Source: an uncultured Eubacteriales bacterium
GTDB lineage: Bacteria; Bacillota; Clostridia; Oscillospirales; Acutalibacteraceae
NCBI GenBank assembly: GCA_900315255.1
Contig: OMYH01000018.1
Coordinates: 1-60,042, forward strand
DNA length: 60,042 bases
Direction: 5' to 3'
The translations under genes were made by a program, and so were the position numbers. Below are positions 1 to 9,360 of the stretch, in pieces. Numbering within the stretch: the stretch's first letter is position 1; each line of letters opens with the position of its first letter. Below the pieces are notes generated by a model. The model saw nothing but the letters and a program-made list of their open reading frames with translations. It was not told where the DNA came from and searched no databases.

Positions 1-16
1 TCATTGCAGAATAAAG

Positions 17-89
17 AGCTGGTGGACGGACTCGAACCCCCGACCTGCTGATTACAAATCAGCTGCTCTACCAACTGAGCTACACCAGC
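17..89 (-). tRNA. tRNA-Thr (anticodon TGT)
   Basis: Read on the minus strand this is a complete cloverleaf. The acceptor arms GCTGGTG and CACCAGC pair, the D arm carries TAGCTCAGTTGGTAGAGC, and the anticodon stem GCTGA/TCAGC encloses the loop TTTGTAA with anticodon TGT, which reads ACA (Thr). The T arm has the TTCGAGT loop. Its stem GGGGG/CCGTC contains one G-G mismatch and a G-T pair, which is slightly weak. No CCA is encoded. Confidence 0.95.
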
Positions 90-315
90 GAATTTTCGCA
101 CACTCAACAGTGCTTGATTATTATACCATAATTATCACTGCTTGTCAAGAATTATCTGAAATAAATTTCTTTTTTCGCCTGATTCCCTGTCAAGTGCTTA
201 TATATAATATCACACCAAGCTGCTTTTGTCAAGATTTTTTTCATATTTTTTTATTTTCGACAATATTTTCACAAGATCCCGATTTAACTTTTCGACTATC
301 ATTTTGCGTTATTCC

Positions 316-347
316 TTGACAGCAAATTTTCAGTATGCTATTATAAT
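316..347 (+). promoter_or_regulatory. Probable sigma-A promoter of the acyl-CoA synthetase gene
   Basis: TTGACA at 316-321 is followed after 17 nt by TATTAT (339-344), which overlaps a perfect TATAAT at 342-347 (20-nt spacing). The start codon lies about 40 nt further on. The stretch 90-315 before it is AT-rich and shows no gene. Confidence 0.6.
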
Positions 348-388
348 CATTGGTACGTTTTTACTGTTATATGAAAGGAAGCGTAATT

Positions 389-2092
389 ATGCTGTTGAAC
401 AAATTTTTACCTCGCACCGACTTTGAGTCATACGAGGATTTTATGCAGAACTATAAGGTCATCGTTCCCGAAGATTTCAATTTCGGTTATGATATTGTTG
501 ACGAATGGGCAAGGCTGGACGAAAACAAGAAAGCACTTTTATGGTGTAACGACCACGGCGAAGAGAAAGTATTCACCTTCAAGGATATAAGCAGACTTTC
601 AAACAAGGCGGCAAATTATTTTAAGAGTATAGGGATAAAAAAAGGCGACGTCATTATGATGATACTCCGACGCCGCTGGGAATACTGGATCTGCGCCGTT
701 GCGCTTCACAAGATAGGCGCAGTCATTATTCCGAACACGCTGCAGCTCACCAAGAAGGATATTATCTATCGCTGCAATGCATCATCGGCAAAGGCGATCA
801 TCTGTGTAAATGATGAATTTGTTCTCACGCAATCGGAGATGTCGTTCCCCGAATGTCCGCAGCTTGAACATCACATCGTTGTAGGCGAGCCTCGTGAGGG
901 CTGGAAGTTCTTCGATGATGAGATAGAGAAATTCCCCGATACCTTCGACCGTCCCACGGGTGATCAGGCTGTAAAAGCTGATGACGCTATGATCGTATTC
1001 TTCACATCGGGCACAACAGGTATGCCCAAGATGATACGTCACAGCTTCTCTTATCCCCTCGGTCACATCATCACAGCAAAATACTGGCTTCAGGTGCAGG
1101 AGGATAAGCTCCACCTGAGCGTGAGCGACTCCGGCTGGGGAAAATTCTCATGGGGCAAGCTGTACGGTCAATGGATATGCGGAGCGGTAGTGTTCGGGTA
1201 TGATATGGATAAATTCGTACCGAAAAATCTTCTTTCTATGATGGAAAAATATAAATTGACTACCTTCTGTGCACCGCCTACGATGTACAGATTCATGCTG
1301 CTTGAAGACTTGGAGAGCTATGATCTTTCATCTATTCAGCACTGGTGCACGGCGGGCGAGCCGCTGAATCCCGAGGTAAACACAAAGTGGCACCGCTTCA
1401 CCGGGCATAACATATATCAGGGCTTCGGTCAGACAGAGACCACGATACTGCTTGCTGATTTTCAGTGGGACGACATCAAGGTCGGCTCTACGGGCAAGCC
1501 GTCTCCTGCTTTTGATATCAAGCTTCTTGACAAAGAGGGCAGCGAGGTCGCCACAGGTGAAGAAGGCTCTATCTGTGTGATCAAGCCCGAGGATAAGAAT
1601 CCGGCAGGACTTCTGACGGGATATTATCTTAATGATGAGATGACGAAGGCTTTTGAGAAGAGCAGCTATTACAACACCTGCGACATGGCATGGTGTGACA
1701 GCGAGGGTTACTATTGGTTCATCGGCAGGAACGATGATGTTATCAAATGCTCGGGCTACAGGATCGGACCATATGAAGTAGAAAGCGCCCTGCTTGAGCA
1801 TGACGCCGTCGTAGAATGCGCAATAACGGGTGTTCCCGACCCTGTAAGAGGTCAGGTCGTCAAGGCTACCGTTGTTATCAAGAAAAGCTACACGCCGTCG
1901 GAGGAGCTTAAAAAGGAGCTTCAGAACCATGTAAAAAGAACGACAGCCCCCTACAAGTACCCGAGGGTGATCGAGTTTGTAGATGAGCTGCCGAAGACGT
2001 TCAACGGTAAGATAATGCGTGCAAAGATCAGACACGAGGACGAAGAGGCTGTTCGTGTAAGAGATGAGAACCAGCCGAATTTCGGCCGATAA
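389..2092 (+). CDS. AMP-forming acyl-CoA synthetase (acetyl/medium-chain acyl-CoA synthetase family)
   Basis: This 567-residue adenylating enzyme activates a carboxylic acid to acyl-AMP and then to acyl-CoA in the cytoplasm. The P-loop-like signature TSGTTGMPK lies near residue 206, the GFGQTET motif near 345, the hinge and A8 region (GYRIGP) near 455, and the C-terminal catalytic lysine motif FNGKIMR near 540. All are expected for the ANL superfamily. The start at 389 (MLLNKFLP) is chosen because AGGAAG lies 7 nt upstream; an in-frame ATG at 350 lacks such a site and would add 13 atypical residues. It stands alone as a transcription unit. The substrate cannot be fixed from sequence; the overall layout resembles acetyl- or medium-chain synthetases more than long-chain ones. 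Confidence 0.9.
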   Translation: MLLNKFLPRTDFESYEDFMQNYKVIVPEDFNFGYDIVDEWARLDENKKALLWCNDHGEEKVFTFKDISRLSNKAANYFKSIGIKKGDVIMMILRRRWEYWICAVALHKIGAVIIPNTLQLTKKDIIYRCNASSAKAIICVNDEFVLTQSEMSFPECPQLEHHIVVGEPREGWKFFDDEIEKFPDTFDRPTGDQAVKADDAMIVFFTSGTTGMPKMIRHSFSYPLGHIITAKYWLQVQEDKLHLSVSDSGWGKFSWGKLYGQWICGAVVFGYDMDKFVPKNLLSMMEKYKLTTFCAPPTMYRFMLLEDLESYDLSSIQHWCTAGEPLNPEVNTKWHRFTGHNIYQGFGQTETTILLADFQWDDIKVGSTGKPSPAFDIKLLDKEGSEVATGEEGSICVIKPEDKNPAGLLTGYYLNDEMTKAFEKSSYYNTCDMAWCDSEGYYWFIGRNDDVIKCSGYRIGPYEVESALLEHDAVVECAITGVPDPVRGQVVKATVVIKKSYTPSEELKKELQNHVKRTTAPYKYPRVIEFVDELPKTFNGKIMRAKIRHEDEEAVRVRDENQPNFGR

Positions 2093-2189
2093 CCGAAAAG
2101 CTAAAAAGCAGGAATGAATTAAACAAGGAGCTGACTCTCCACGACTTTTGTCATACATCATAATTTCTTCTGTCATTTTTAGTAAGAAC

Positions 2190-2343
2190 TAAGGAGACAC
2201 TGATTAAATTGTGTGCCGAAGTTGCGCCGTCAGATTTTTAGGCAAATTGTGCGAAAAATCCGCAGGAATACTGACGTATTTCAAGGATTTTGAGTGCAAT
2301 TTGGCTCAGTCCGAAGGACGTGATTTAATCAGTGGTTCCCTAA
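2190..2343. repeat. MITE-like hairpin element with imperfect terminal inverted repeats
   Basis: The left end (TAAGGAGACACTGATTAAAT, from 2190) and the complement of the right end (finishing at 2342) match at about 16 of 21 positions, including the identical 12-nt block CACTGATTAAAT. Inside, CAAATTG pairs with CAATTTG and AAAATCC with GGATTTT, so the whole 154 bp can fold into one long hairpin. Both ends carry a TA, which could be a target duplication. The 62-residue ORF inside it looks like chance. The gap 2093-2467 holds only this element and the terminator that follows. Confidence 0.55.
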
Positions 2344-2421
2344 AACAAACTATTCTTGAACTTCTTATTATACTGTTTGACGGAAATCCTGAGTCATAGT
2401 CAGAAAAGTCCGGAATACATC

Positions 2422-2455
2422 AAAGCCGATACAGGGTGATCCTGCATCGGCTTTT
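2422..2455 (+). terminator. Stem-loop terminator between acyl-CoA synthetase and RNase Y
   Basis: AAAGCCGAT-ACAGG, a 5-nt loop, then CCTGC-ATCGGCTTTT forms a long stem ending in four T. It sits between convergent genes. It works best as a plus-strand terminator but could also serve rny, which ends 13 nt away. Confidence 0.6.
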
Positions 2456-2467
2456 GTTATGTTCAAA

Positions 2468-4021
2468 TTACTTAGCGTAATCTGTTATTCTTGATTCTCT
2501 GATTATATTAACCTTGACCTGTCCCGGATATTCAAGATCTGTTTCGATCTTCTTGCAGATCTCTCTTGCAAGCGGGATCATTCTCTCGTCCTTCACGATC
2601 TCCGGCTTGACCATAATGCGAACCTCACGGCCTGCCTGAATAGCGAAGCACCTTTCAACGCCTTCAAACGATGAAGCTACCTCTTCGAGCTTCTGCAGAC
2701 GCTTGATGTAGTTCTCAACATTCTCACGTCTTGCGCCCGGTCTTGCAGCAGAAATTGCGTCAGCCGCCTGTACTATACAAGCAACGATCGTCTTAGCCTC
2801 AACGTCACCGTGGTGAGCGTGGATAGCGTGTATGATCTGCTCGCTCTCCTTATACTTCTTGGCAACGTCAACACCGATCTCAACGTGCGATCCCTCTATC
2901 TCGTGATCGAGCGCCTTGCCTATATCATGCAGCAAGCCTGCGCGCTTCGCAAGAGTCGGATCCATTCCCAGCTCGCTTGCGATCATTCCCGACAGCAATG
3001 CAACCTCTATCGAATGATCGAGAACATTCTGACCGAAGCTTGTGCGGTAACGCAAACGTCCGAGCAGCTTCACAAGCTCGTGGTGCATACCGTTGACACC
3101 AACCTCGAGAACGGCACGCTCGCCCTCCTCCTTGATGACAGCCTCGACCTCACGTCTTGCCTTGTCGATCATCTCTTCAATTCTTGCAGGGTGGATACGT
3201 CCGTCTGCGATAAGCTTTTCAAGCGCTATCCTGGCGATCTCTCGTCTGACAGGCTCAAAACACGACAGTGTGATCGCCTCGGGCGTATCGTCTATGATAA
3301 GATCGACTCCCGTAAGAGTTTCGATCGCTCTGATATTCCTTCCCTCACGGCCGATTATCCTGCCCTTCATCTCGTCATTCGGCAGCGGCACAACCGACAC
3401 TGCCGCCTCTGCAACATGATCTGCGGCGCACCTCTGTATTGCCAGAGAGATAATATTCCTTGCCTTCTTTTCGGCTTCTTCTCTGAGCTGCTGCTCGTAA
3501 TCCAATATTCTGACAGCCTTTTCGTGAACAAGCTCCGCTTCGAGATTCTTGAGCAAATACTCCTTAGCCTGCTCTGTCGTAAAGCCCGATATTCTTTCAA
3601 GAACGTCAAATTCGCTCTTCTTGATAGATTCCGCTTCAGCAAGCTTCTCCTCTGCCTGCTTGAGCTTCTTGGATACGTTCTCTTCCTTCTTTTCAAGATT
3701 ATCCATCTTTCGGTCAAGAGTTTCTTCCTTTTGCTGTACTCTTCTTTCCTGACGCTGTATCTCCTTACGTCTTGAGTTCAGCTCCTTTTCGGTTTCGTTG
3801 CGGAACTGATGTACCTCGTCCTTGCCTTCAAGCAAGATTTCTTTCTTCTTTGCTTCTGCATCCTTAACTGCTTCATCGACTATGCGTTTAGCTTCTGCCT
3901 CCGCCGAACCTATCTCGGCCTCCGCAATTTTCTGACGGTGCTTTACACCCGCCATAAATGACGCTATACCTGTCGCTATCGCTGCAACAACGATAAGCAG
4001 TATGCTTAACCATACCGGCAT
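2468..4021 (-). CDS. rny: Ribonuclease Y
   Basis: This is a membrane-anchored endoribonuclease that starts decay of many Firmicute mRNAs. The 517 residues match the usual length of about 520. A single N-terminal membrane segment (about residues 3-24) is followed by a highly charged coiled coil (about 30-200). Next comes a KH RNA-binding domain with [10 protein letters not shown], and an HD hydrolase domain with the HDIGKA motif near residue 363. The C-terminal region is complete. An AGGAGG site precedes the ATG by about 11 nt. The gene is monocistronic here; its neighbours are unrelated. Confidence 0.97.
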   Translation of the reverse strand: MPVWLSILLIVVAAIATGIASFMAGVKHRQKIAEAEIGSAEAEAKRIVDEAVKDAEAKKKEILLEGKDEVHQFRNETEKELNSRRKEIQRQERRVQQKEETLDRKMDNLEKKEENVSKKLKQAEEKLAEAESIKKSEFDVLERISGFTTEQAKEYLLKNLEAELVHEKAVRILDYEQQLREEAEKKARNIISLAIQRCAADHVAEAAVSVVPLPNDEMKGRIIGREGRNIRAIETLTGVDLIIDDTPEAITLSCFEPVRREIARIALEKLIADGRIHPARIEEMIDKARREVEAVIKEEGERAVLEVGVNGMHHELVKLLGRLRYRTSFGQNVLDHSIEVALLSGMIASELGMDPTLAKRAGLLHDIGKALDHEIEGSHVEIGVDVAKKYKESEQIIHAIHAHHGDVEAKTIVACIVQAADAISAARPGARRENVENYIKRLQKLEEVASSFEGVERCFAIQAGREVRIMVKPEIVKDERMIPLAREICKKIETDLEYPGQVKVNIIRESRITDYAK

Positions 4022-4676
4022 TTCTGCCTGACACCTCCTTGTTTTGATTTCTCATTCTCATAAATTAAATCAGTAAAATCATAACCTCGGCGCCGTTTCG
4101 GTATTTCAATATAACGTTATAGCTTATGAACACATCCGGAATCCCGCCGCCCGTTGTGGCTGCGCATTGCTCCCGAAGTACCCTTATGTTGAACCAACTC
4201 TGCTCTGACATGATGTATCGGGAACAGCTTTGTCTGATACTGTGCCGACCCGAGCACACAGCTGTCCCTAAAAAATAAACAATAAAAGACAATAACAATA
4301 CAAGCCTGAAATCACAGCAGCGGCTTGGTTCAGGCAGAATGTAACGTATCAATTATATTATCAGTATATTAAACTCCTGTTGGAAGTATTATACGAATAT
4401 AACCATAAAAACATTAATTCAGTAGTATTTATATCAAAACACTTATATATAAACGGCCCTGAGTCCGATCAAATGAGAGCATTTTCCTGAATATCACATT
4501 CAATAAAAAAATACTCCGTTTATATTGTAAAACATAACGAATAATTTGTCAACTGTTTTTTGTATATACAAAGCATTAAGGATGAAATAAATTCTGAAAA
4601 AATAAAAAAAAGTATAGATTTTTGATATAGAATATATTATAATTAGATTAAAACTACAAAAACGGAGGATATTATT
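4022..4676. other. 655-bp AT-rich gap between divergent rny and the dockerin-protein gene
   Basis: No gene is supported. A 95-residue minus ORF inside (4065-4352) has no recognisable features. A TATAAT at 4638-4643, 34 bp before the next start codon, is a reasonable -10 for that gene, but no good -35 lies 17 nt before it. The gap presumably also holds the rny promoter on the minus strand. Confidence 0.4.
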
Positions 4677-5825
4677 ATGAAAAAGCTCCTATCATCACTG
4701 CTGACAACAGCGATACTGCTCTCATCTGCGTGGACAGCTGTTCCCGCAGGCGCATATCCGGACGCCCGACAGCTCGACTCCGCCGAAAAAACTGTCACCC
4801 GGGAATCGGGCACATCCTCCAATCAGGGTACTGTCAGAATTACGGCTGCGCCGGGTGACGATATTACCGTATACTTCTATCTTCGTCAATGCAACAAAGC
4901 AGCCGGATTTTTATCGGAACTGACCTACAGAAGCGCAAACCTGAGCTACATTGACTACGATCAGTATTACACCGATACATTCATTAATCAGGTAAACGAT
5001 TCAAAAATGATGTTGTCGGTACTGCTTGAACCCGGCGGAACCAGCATTACTGACGATACTGCGATCATTGCGTTAAAGTTCAGAGCCAACAGCGATATTA
5101 CCGCCGACGATGTATGCGTTACTTACACCATCAAAGAATTCTACAATACCGATATGTTTGAACTGGATTATGAGTCGGTTATTGTAAAGGCTGTCAATGC
5201 CAACGGAGATACCGACACTGAAGAAGGTCCTCATATCCATTCGCCGATCATTCACGAAGCAAAATCCCCCACCTGCACAGAACCCGGCTGGGGTGAATGG
5301 GCTGAATGCAAGGTGTGCGGCGAGATAATCACGCCAAAGATCGAGGTTCCTGCAAAGGGTCACACCGAGGTCAAAGATCCTGCGGTCGAAGCCACCTGTA
5401 CAAAAGAGGGCAAAACGGAAGGCTCTCACTGTTCGACCTGCAGCGCAGTGCTGAAGGCGCAGAAAAAAGTACCGAAAAAAGATCACAATTATGTCAACGG
5501 AGTCTGCACAATGTGCGGAAAAAAGCAGGGGGGGCAATCAATCGATTCCGACAAATATACAGACACCGACACGGACGGAGGCGGTAATGATGATCCCTCG
5601 GGAGGTCTGTACGGTGACGTGAGCGGCGACGGAAAGATCACCTCTAAGGACGCACTAATGATACTGCGCTCGGCGATCAAGCTGTTGAAGTTCACCGACG
5701 CCCAGACAAAGCTTGCCGACGTCAACAACGACGGCAGAGCGAACACGACCGACGCTCTTCTTGTTCAGAGATACAGTATCGGGCTTAAATCCGGCAGCTC
5801 GAGAGTCGGACAGAAATACAAGTAA
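4677..5825 (+). CDS. Secreted cohesin-like, Cys-pair-repeat and dockerin protein
   Basis: The 382-residue exported protein has a signal peptide (KKLLSSLLTTAILLSS, cleavage near AGA at about 26). Residues about 45-170 form a beta-rich domain that reads like a cohesin (ITAAPGDDITVYFYL at the start, IIALKFRA near its end). Residues about 185-285 hold CxxC pairs within HxH-rich repeats common in clostridial surface proteins. The C-terminus (about 310-375) is a type I dockerin with two calcium loops, DVSGDGKITSKDA and DVNNDGRANTTDA. Having both cohesin-like and dockerin parts would make it an adaptor scaffoldin. The cohesin call is tentative; a plain beta-sandwich is possible. GGAGG lies 8 nt before the ATG. 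Confidence 0.75.
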   Translation: MKKLLSSLLTTAILLSSAWTAVPAGAYPDARQLDSAEKTVTRESGTSSNQGTVRITAAPGDDITVYFYLRQCNKAAGFLSELTYRSANLSYIDYDQYYTDTFINQVNDSKMMLSVLLEPGGTSITDDTAIIALKFRANSDITADDVCVTYTIKEFYNTDMFELDYESVIVKAVNANGDTDTEEGPHIHSPIIHEAKSPTCTEPGWGEWAECKVCGEIITPKIEVPAKGHTEVKDPAVEATCTKEGKTEGSHCSTCSAVLKAQKKVPKKDHNYVNGVCTMCGKKQGGQSIDSDKYTDTDTDGGGNDDPSGGLYGDVSGDGKITSKDALMILRSAIKLLKFTDAQTKLADVNNDGRANTTDALLVQRYSIGLKSGSSRVGQKYK

Positions 5826-5839
5826 TACATAAAAAACAC

Positions 5840-5875
5840 GGGGAGAACCGACGAAAGGCTCTCCCCTATTATTAT
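5840..5875 (+). terminator. Terminator after the dockerin-protein gene
   Basis: GGGGAGAACC pairs with GGCTCTCCCC (one A-C mismatch) around a 7-nt loop and is followed by TATTATTAT. It lies 15 nt after the stop codon. Confidence 0.6.
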
Positions 5876-5930
5876 GCAAATATACACAGTATATGCTGCA
5901 TATGCTGATGTTTCCCTTTTGACTGCAGCG

Positions 5931-5968
5931 AACAAAAAGCTGCCGCAGAAGTGATTGTTCTGCGGCAG
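5931..5968 (-). terminator. Terminator of the thyX-to-mltG unit
   Basis: A perfect 11-bp stem, CTGCCGCAGAA/TTCTGCGGCAG, with a 7-nt loop is followed on the minus strand by CTTTTTGTT. It lies just past the mltG stop codon. Confidence 0.85.
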
Positions 5969-5981
5969 TTTAAATGATTTA

Positions 5982-7454
5982 TTAGTTCAAGCCTGCAAGT
6001 GAAAGGTTATAGTTATGGTCTGCCAGTGTTGTCGCATAGTATGCAACAGCGTCGCTGTCCTCGGTTGCCGACTTGTGGCAGAAGAAGTAGTAGTTGGACT
6101 CTGCGGGATAAAGCGCTGCCGAAATAGCGTCAATACCGGGATTGCAGATCGGACCTGAGGGCAGTCCCTGGATATCATAGGTGTCATAGCGGCTCTTATA
6201 ATTTGCAGGAGCGGTCGTCTTCTTATAAGGATAATAGATAGTCGGATCGCTTCCGAGCGTACCTCTGATAAAATCTCCGTGAATAGTGTATCCGTCTGTC
6301 TTGATAGTAGCCAATCTGTTATGGAAGATCGAGGAGATCATATACATATCCTCACGGCTTGCCGCCTCTGCCTGAATCATCGACGCAAGCGTCATCAGCT
6401 CGTCCATAGTCATGCCCTGCTTTGCAGCCTGCTCCTCTATGGTCAGCTTTTCGTACTTCCTGACATTCTTTTTGCTTGCGTCTGTGTCGGTTTCCTCTTC
6501 GTTATAGTAGCTCCACTCGTCTTCGTCTGTATCCTCTTTTATCTCGATCCTCTGCTTGGTGTAGTAAACCTTAGCCTCGTAGTTGTTGAGGAACCTGTAG
6601 ATCGTAGTCGTGGGCTTCTCTCCGAGATAGAACTCATAGGTATCGGGGAAGAGGTAGCCTTCAAGTCGGTAATAAACATCACTGAGTCCCGGTCTGCCGC
6701 TGCTAAGGAATGTGAAATCCTCGTCAAACTCGGTGGAGTTGCAAAGCTTCAGGAACTCGTCCTTGTCGCACACACCGTTCTCCGAGAGCTTGTCGGCTAT
6801 TTCAAGCACGGTCATACCCTCTGTAAATCTGAGCTGTACGGTATCGACACGGTTTGCGTTGGACTGAAGATAATTTATGATTGCTTCGTAGTCCATGTTG
6901 TTTTTCATTTCGTACGAACCCTTTGCAAAGCCATCGTCGCCGTTTGTCAGCTTTGCGTACATCTTGAAGTATGTCTTGTTCGAGATTACGCCGTTATCAT
7001 AAAGTATCTCGCTGAGTTCGTCGATATCGGGATCTGCGGGGATCTGAATAACGATCTTTTCTTCCTCGCCTCTGTTTCTGCCGAGAAGATCGTTGATACC
7101 CACAAGCAGGAACTCCGCCAGGAACACGCCGAGTATCAGCACCATAACAAGCCATACTACTCTGATAACACAGCCGTTTTTCTTAGCTCGTTTCTTCTTG
7201 CGCCGGCGCTCCCTCTTGAGAGCGTTTCGTCTGCGCCTGTTTTCTTCCTTTTCGGAGATATCTTCTTCCGTATCGGAAAATCTCCTCGGAACAACTGCCC
7301 GTTCCTTTTCGTCATCGCCGCTGAGATCAAGCAGATCCTCGTCTGTTTCTTCGGGAAAGATAATATCGTTGTCCCGGTCGTTGGAGTAGTCTATATTAAG
7401 CTTAAATTCATCGACCTTTTTCTTCCTGCCTGCCGAATGTAAATCTTCACTCAT
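5982..7454 (-). CDS. mltG: Endolytic murein transglycosylase MltG (YceG family)
   Basis: MltG cuts nascent glycan strands at the outer face of the membrane and is thought to set strand length. The 490-residue protein has a long charged cytoplasmic N-terminus with a basic KRERRRKKKR stretch (residues about 78-96). One membrane segment (about 98-120) precedes a LysM-like region and the YceG catalytic domain. The catalytic glutamate lies in ASMIQAEA (about residue 363), and the GLPSGPICNPG motif is present near the end. It begins 18 nt after the formyl-THF cyclo-ligase stop and is the last gene before the terminator. The acidic N-terminal extension is longer than in Escherichia coli but usual in Clostridia. 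Confidence 0.93.
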   Translation of the reverse strand: MSEDLHSAGRKKKVDEFKLNIDYSNDRDNDIIFPEETDEDLLDLSGDDEKERAVVPRRFSDTEEDISEKEENRRRRNALKRERRRKKKRAKKNGCVIRVVWLVMVLILGVFLAEFLLVGINDLLGRNRGEEEKIVIQIPADPDIDELSEILYDNGVISNKTYFKMYAKLTNGDDGFAKGSYEMKNNMDYEAIINYLQSNANRVDTVQLRFTEGMTVLEIADKLSENGVCDKDEFLKLCNSTEFDEDFTFLSSGRPGLSDVYYRLEGYLFPDTYEFYLGEKPTTTIYRFLNNYEAKVYYTKQRIEIKEDTDEDEWSYYNEEETDTDASKKNVRKYEKLTIEEQAAKQGMTMDELMTLASMIQAEAASREDMYMISSIFHNRLATIKTDGYTIHGDFIRGTLGSDPTIYYPYKKTTAPANYKSRYDTYDIQGLPSGPICNPGIDAISAALYPAESNYYFFCHKSATEDSDAVAYYATTLADHNYNLSLAGLN

Positions 7455-7472
7455 ACCAAAGCTGTTCCTTTC

Positions 7473-8072
7473 TTATTTTTTACCTGTACGTCTGATATAT
7501 CTGTCTGTAACTATCATATCCACAGGCTTGTCATAATATCCGTGAGGGAGCTTCCACTTAATACAGTTTGAGTAGCACAGCCCCACGGTATCTCCTTCAA
7601 ATTTTGACAGAAACCTGTCATAGTATCCCTTGCCATAGCCAAGGCGGTAACCCTCTGCGTCAAAGCTAAGCCCCGGCACGATACACAAACCTTTTGAAAA
7701 ATCTGTCGCCTTCTCGCATTTATCAGGGATCGGTTCAAGCACCCCGAAGGCTCCGTTTTCGAGATCGTCCATTGACGTGATATAATAGAAATCCATTTCA
7801 CGGGTACTGCTGATACATTTCGGTACGGCTACTCGCTTGCCGTTGAGCCAAGCCGCGCGGATTATTGCGAGAGTATCGACCTCTATATCCTTTGAAACAT
7901 ATGTAAACACCGTCCTGCAGTGTATATATTGCCTGAGTGTGAGGAATCTGCTCTGTATCTCAGAGTCCATTGCGATCTTGACACGGTCAGGCATATCGGT
8001 GCGTTTTGTTTTGAAGCCGTTGCGAAGCTCGGTCTTGACCTTGCGGATATCGCCGTTATTATTCATCGGCAT
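7473..8072 (-). CDS. 5-formyltetrahydrofolate cyclo-ligase
   Basis: This enzyme converts 5-formyl-THF to 5,10-methenyl-THF with ATP, returning stored folate to the one-carbon pool. The family motif RLGYGKGYYDRFL lies near residue 140, and the N-terminal basic ATP-binding region (KTELRNGFKTKR) is present; 199 residues is the normal length. The ATG at 8072 is preferred because AAGGAAG lies 8 nt upstream. It overlaps the end of the DJ-1 gene by 10 nt; the alternative ATG at 8066 makes an ATGA overlap but is 14 nt from the ribosome site. Its place in a unit with thyX and tmk fits folate-dependent dTMP synthesis. Confidence 0.92.
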   Translation of the reverse strand: MPMNNNGDIRKVKTELRNGFKTKRTDMPDRVKIAMDSEIQSRFLTLRQYIHCRTVFTYVSKDIEVDTLAIIRAAWLNGKRVAVPKCISSTREMDFYYITSMDDLENGAFGVLEPIPDKCEKATDFSKGLCIVPGLSFDAEGYRLGYGKGYYDRFLSKFEGDTVGLCYSNCIKWKLPHGYYDKPVDMIVTDRYIRRTGKK

Positions 8073-8602
8073 TGCAGTGACTTCCTTGTCTTTTCCGAAA
8101 TATCCCTGCCGCACATCTTTTCTGCGATAAGCAGGGCGAATTCCATAGCTGCGCCCGCCCCTTTGCCTGTGATGATCCTGCCGTCGGCAACGGCAAGGTC
8201 ACTTCTGACCTTAGCACCGATAAGGTCTTTTTCAAATCCGGGGAAACAGGTCGCTTTTTTGCCGTTCAGCAGTCCCTTGTGACCAAGTATCGAGGGCGCT
8301 GCGCATATTGCGCATATATAGAGATCCTTTTCTGCGGCATGATCAATATATTTCTGTACGGTAAGGCTTTTTTCGAGGTTAAGAGTTCCGGGCATTCCTC
8401 CGGGGAGGATCACGCCTTCAAGGCCGTCGAAAGTAAGCTCGTCCTCTGTGAGGTCTGCGGTTACTGTTATGCCGTGTGAGCCTGTGACAGTCTTAGAGCC
8501 TATGCCTACTGTTTTCACCTCTGCCTTGCAGCGTCTGAGTACATCGACAGGGGTGAGAGCCTCGACTTCTTCAAAGCCCTCTGCCAAAAAAACATATACC
8601 AT
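8063..8602 (-). CDS. DJ-1/PfpI family protein
   Basis: The 179-residue protein is of the DJ-1/ThiJ class. The nucleophilic elbow cysteine is Cys100 in ICAICAAPS, and the conserved acidic residue lies early in EGFEEVEALTP. The glycine-rich GVILPGGMPG loop is at about 63-72. Related proteins act as glyoxalases, deglycases or stress chaperones; the exact role cannot be read from sequence. The start at 8602 is supported by AGGAAG 7 nt upstream; the reading frame stays open to 8698 without a better start. A 95-bp gap separates it from tmk, and it overlaps the following gene, so it is probably translated within the same unit. Confidence 0.88.
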   Translation of the reverse strand: MVYVFLAEGFEEVEALTPVDVLRRCKAEVKTVGIGSKTVTGSHGITVTADLTEDELTFDGLEGVILPGGMPGTLNLEKSLTVQKYIDHAAEKDLYICAICAAPSILGHKGLLNGKKATCFPGFEKDLIGAKVRSDLAVADGRIITGKGAGAAMEFALLIAEKMCGRDISEKTRKSLQCR

Positions 8603-8697
8603 ATTTCTTCTTCCTTTCTTCATTATATCAATCGGAAATGAGGTGTTCGCAATTACCGGACGGCTCCTTCCGATGTCCGGACATTCCCGGATCCGCA

Positions 8698-9360
8698 TTA
8701 TCGAATATTGATTATTTTTCTTATTTCCTCAGCTATCTTCTCCACGGGTCTCGGGGTTTCGCCGTCATCACACCTGATGACCGTCCAGCCGAGCTTTTTT
8801 GCGCAGTAGAGCGCAGTTTCTCTGCATTGTCTGAGAAATTCCACATTACATTCGTGAATATCCTTCTTGCTGTCGTTGCCGTTGTACCGAGCCGTTAAAA
8901 GCTTCTGCGATACATCGACAGACATATCGAGATAGATAACAATATCGGGTTTTGGTATCCCCAGTTTATTATATTCAAGATCATACAGCCAGTCTATATA
9001 GCCGTCCCATTCATCAAAGGGCAGCTTCCCTGTCTGGTAGATAGCGTTTGACGTGGCATATCTGTCAGAGATAAACAGACCGCCGTTGTCGTAGGCTTCC
9101 TTATGATACTTTATGAAATCTGCGCACCTGTCAACAGCATAGAATACCGCCGCCGCATAAGGATTGACCTTGTCGGGAGAGTCTGCAAGCTCGCCGTCGA
9201 GATACATCTTCACCGGGGCGGACGATGGAGAATCATAATTCGGGTAGCTCAGCTTTGTGAAGGGAACGCCCCTGTCCGTCAGACAGCGGCATAATATATC
9301 CGTCTGGGTAGCCTTGCCGCTTCCGTCCAGTCCCTCTATGACGATCAGCCTGCCGCTCAT
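8698..9360 (-). CDS. tmk: Thymidylate kinase
   Basis: It phosphorylates dTMP to dTDP. The P-loop GLDGSGKAT is at residues 10-18, the DRYATSNAIYQ motif (DR element for dTMP binding) lies near the middle, and the length of 220 residues is slightly above the usual 205-215. Its ATG overlaps the thyX stop codon by 4 nt (ATGA), so the two are translationally coupled. They form consecutive steps: ThyX makes dTMP and Tmk uses it. Confidence 0.93.
   Translation of the reverse strand: MSGRLIVIEGLDGSGKATQTDILCRCLTDRGVPFTKLSYPNYDSPSSAPVKMYLDGELADSPDKVNPYAAAVFYAVDRCADFIKYHKEAYDNGGLFISDRYATSNAIYQTGKLPFDEWDGYIDWLYDLEYNKLGIPKPDIVIYLDMSVDVSQKLLTARYNGNDSKKDIHECNVEFLRQCRETALYCAKKLGWTVIRCDDGETPRPVEKIAEEIRKIINIR

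Noticed and set aside
2211-2399. 62-residue ORF inside the hairpin repeat
   Set aside because: It lies within the inverted-repeat element and crosses its right end; no ribosome site.
2810-3775. 321-residue plus-strand ORF
   Set aside because: Antisense shadow of rny.
4065-4352. 95-residue minus-strand ORF between rny and the dockerin-protein gene
   Set aside because: No ribosome site, no family resemblance, and composition like non-coding AT-rich sequence.
6279-7442. 387-residue plus-strand ORF
   Set aside because: Antisense shadow of mltG; the minus frame has full MltG motifs.
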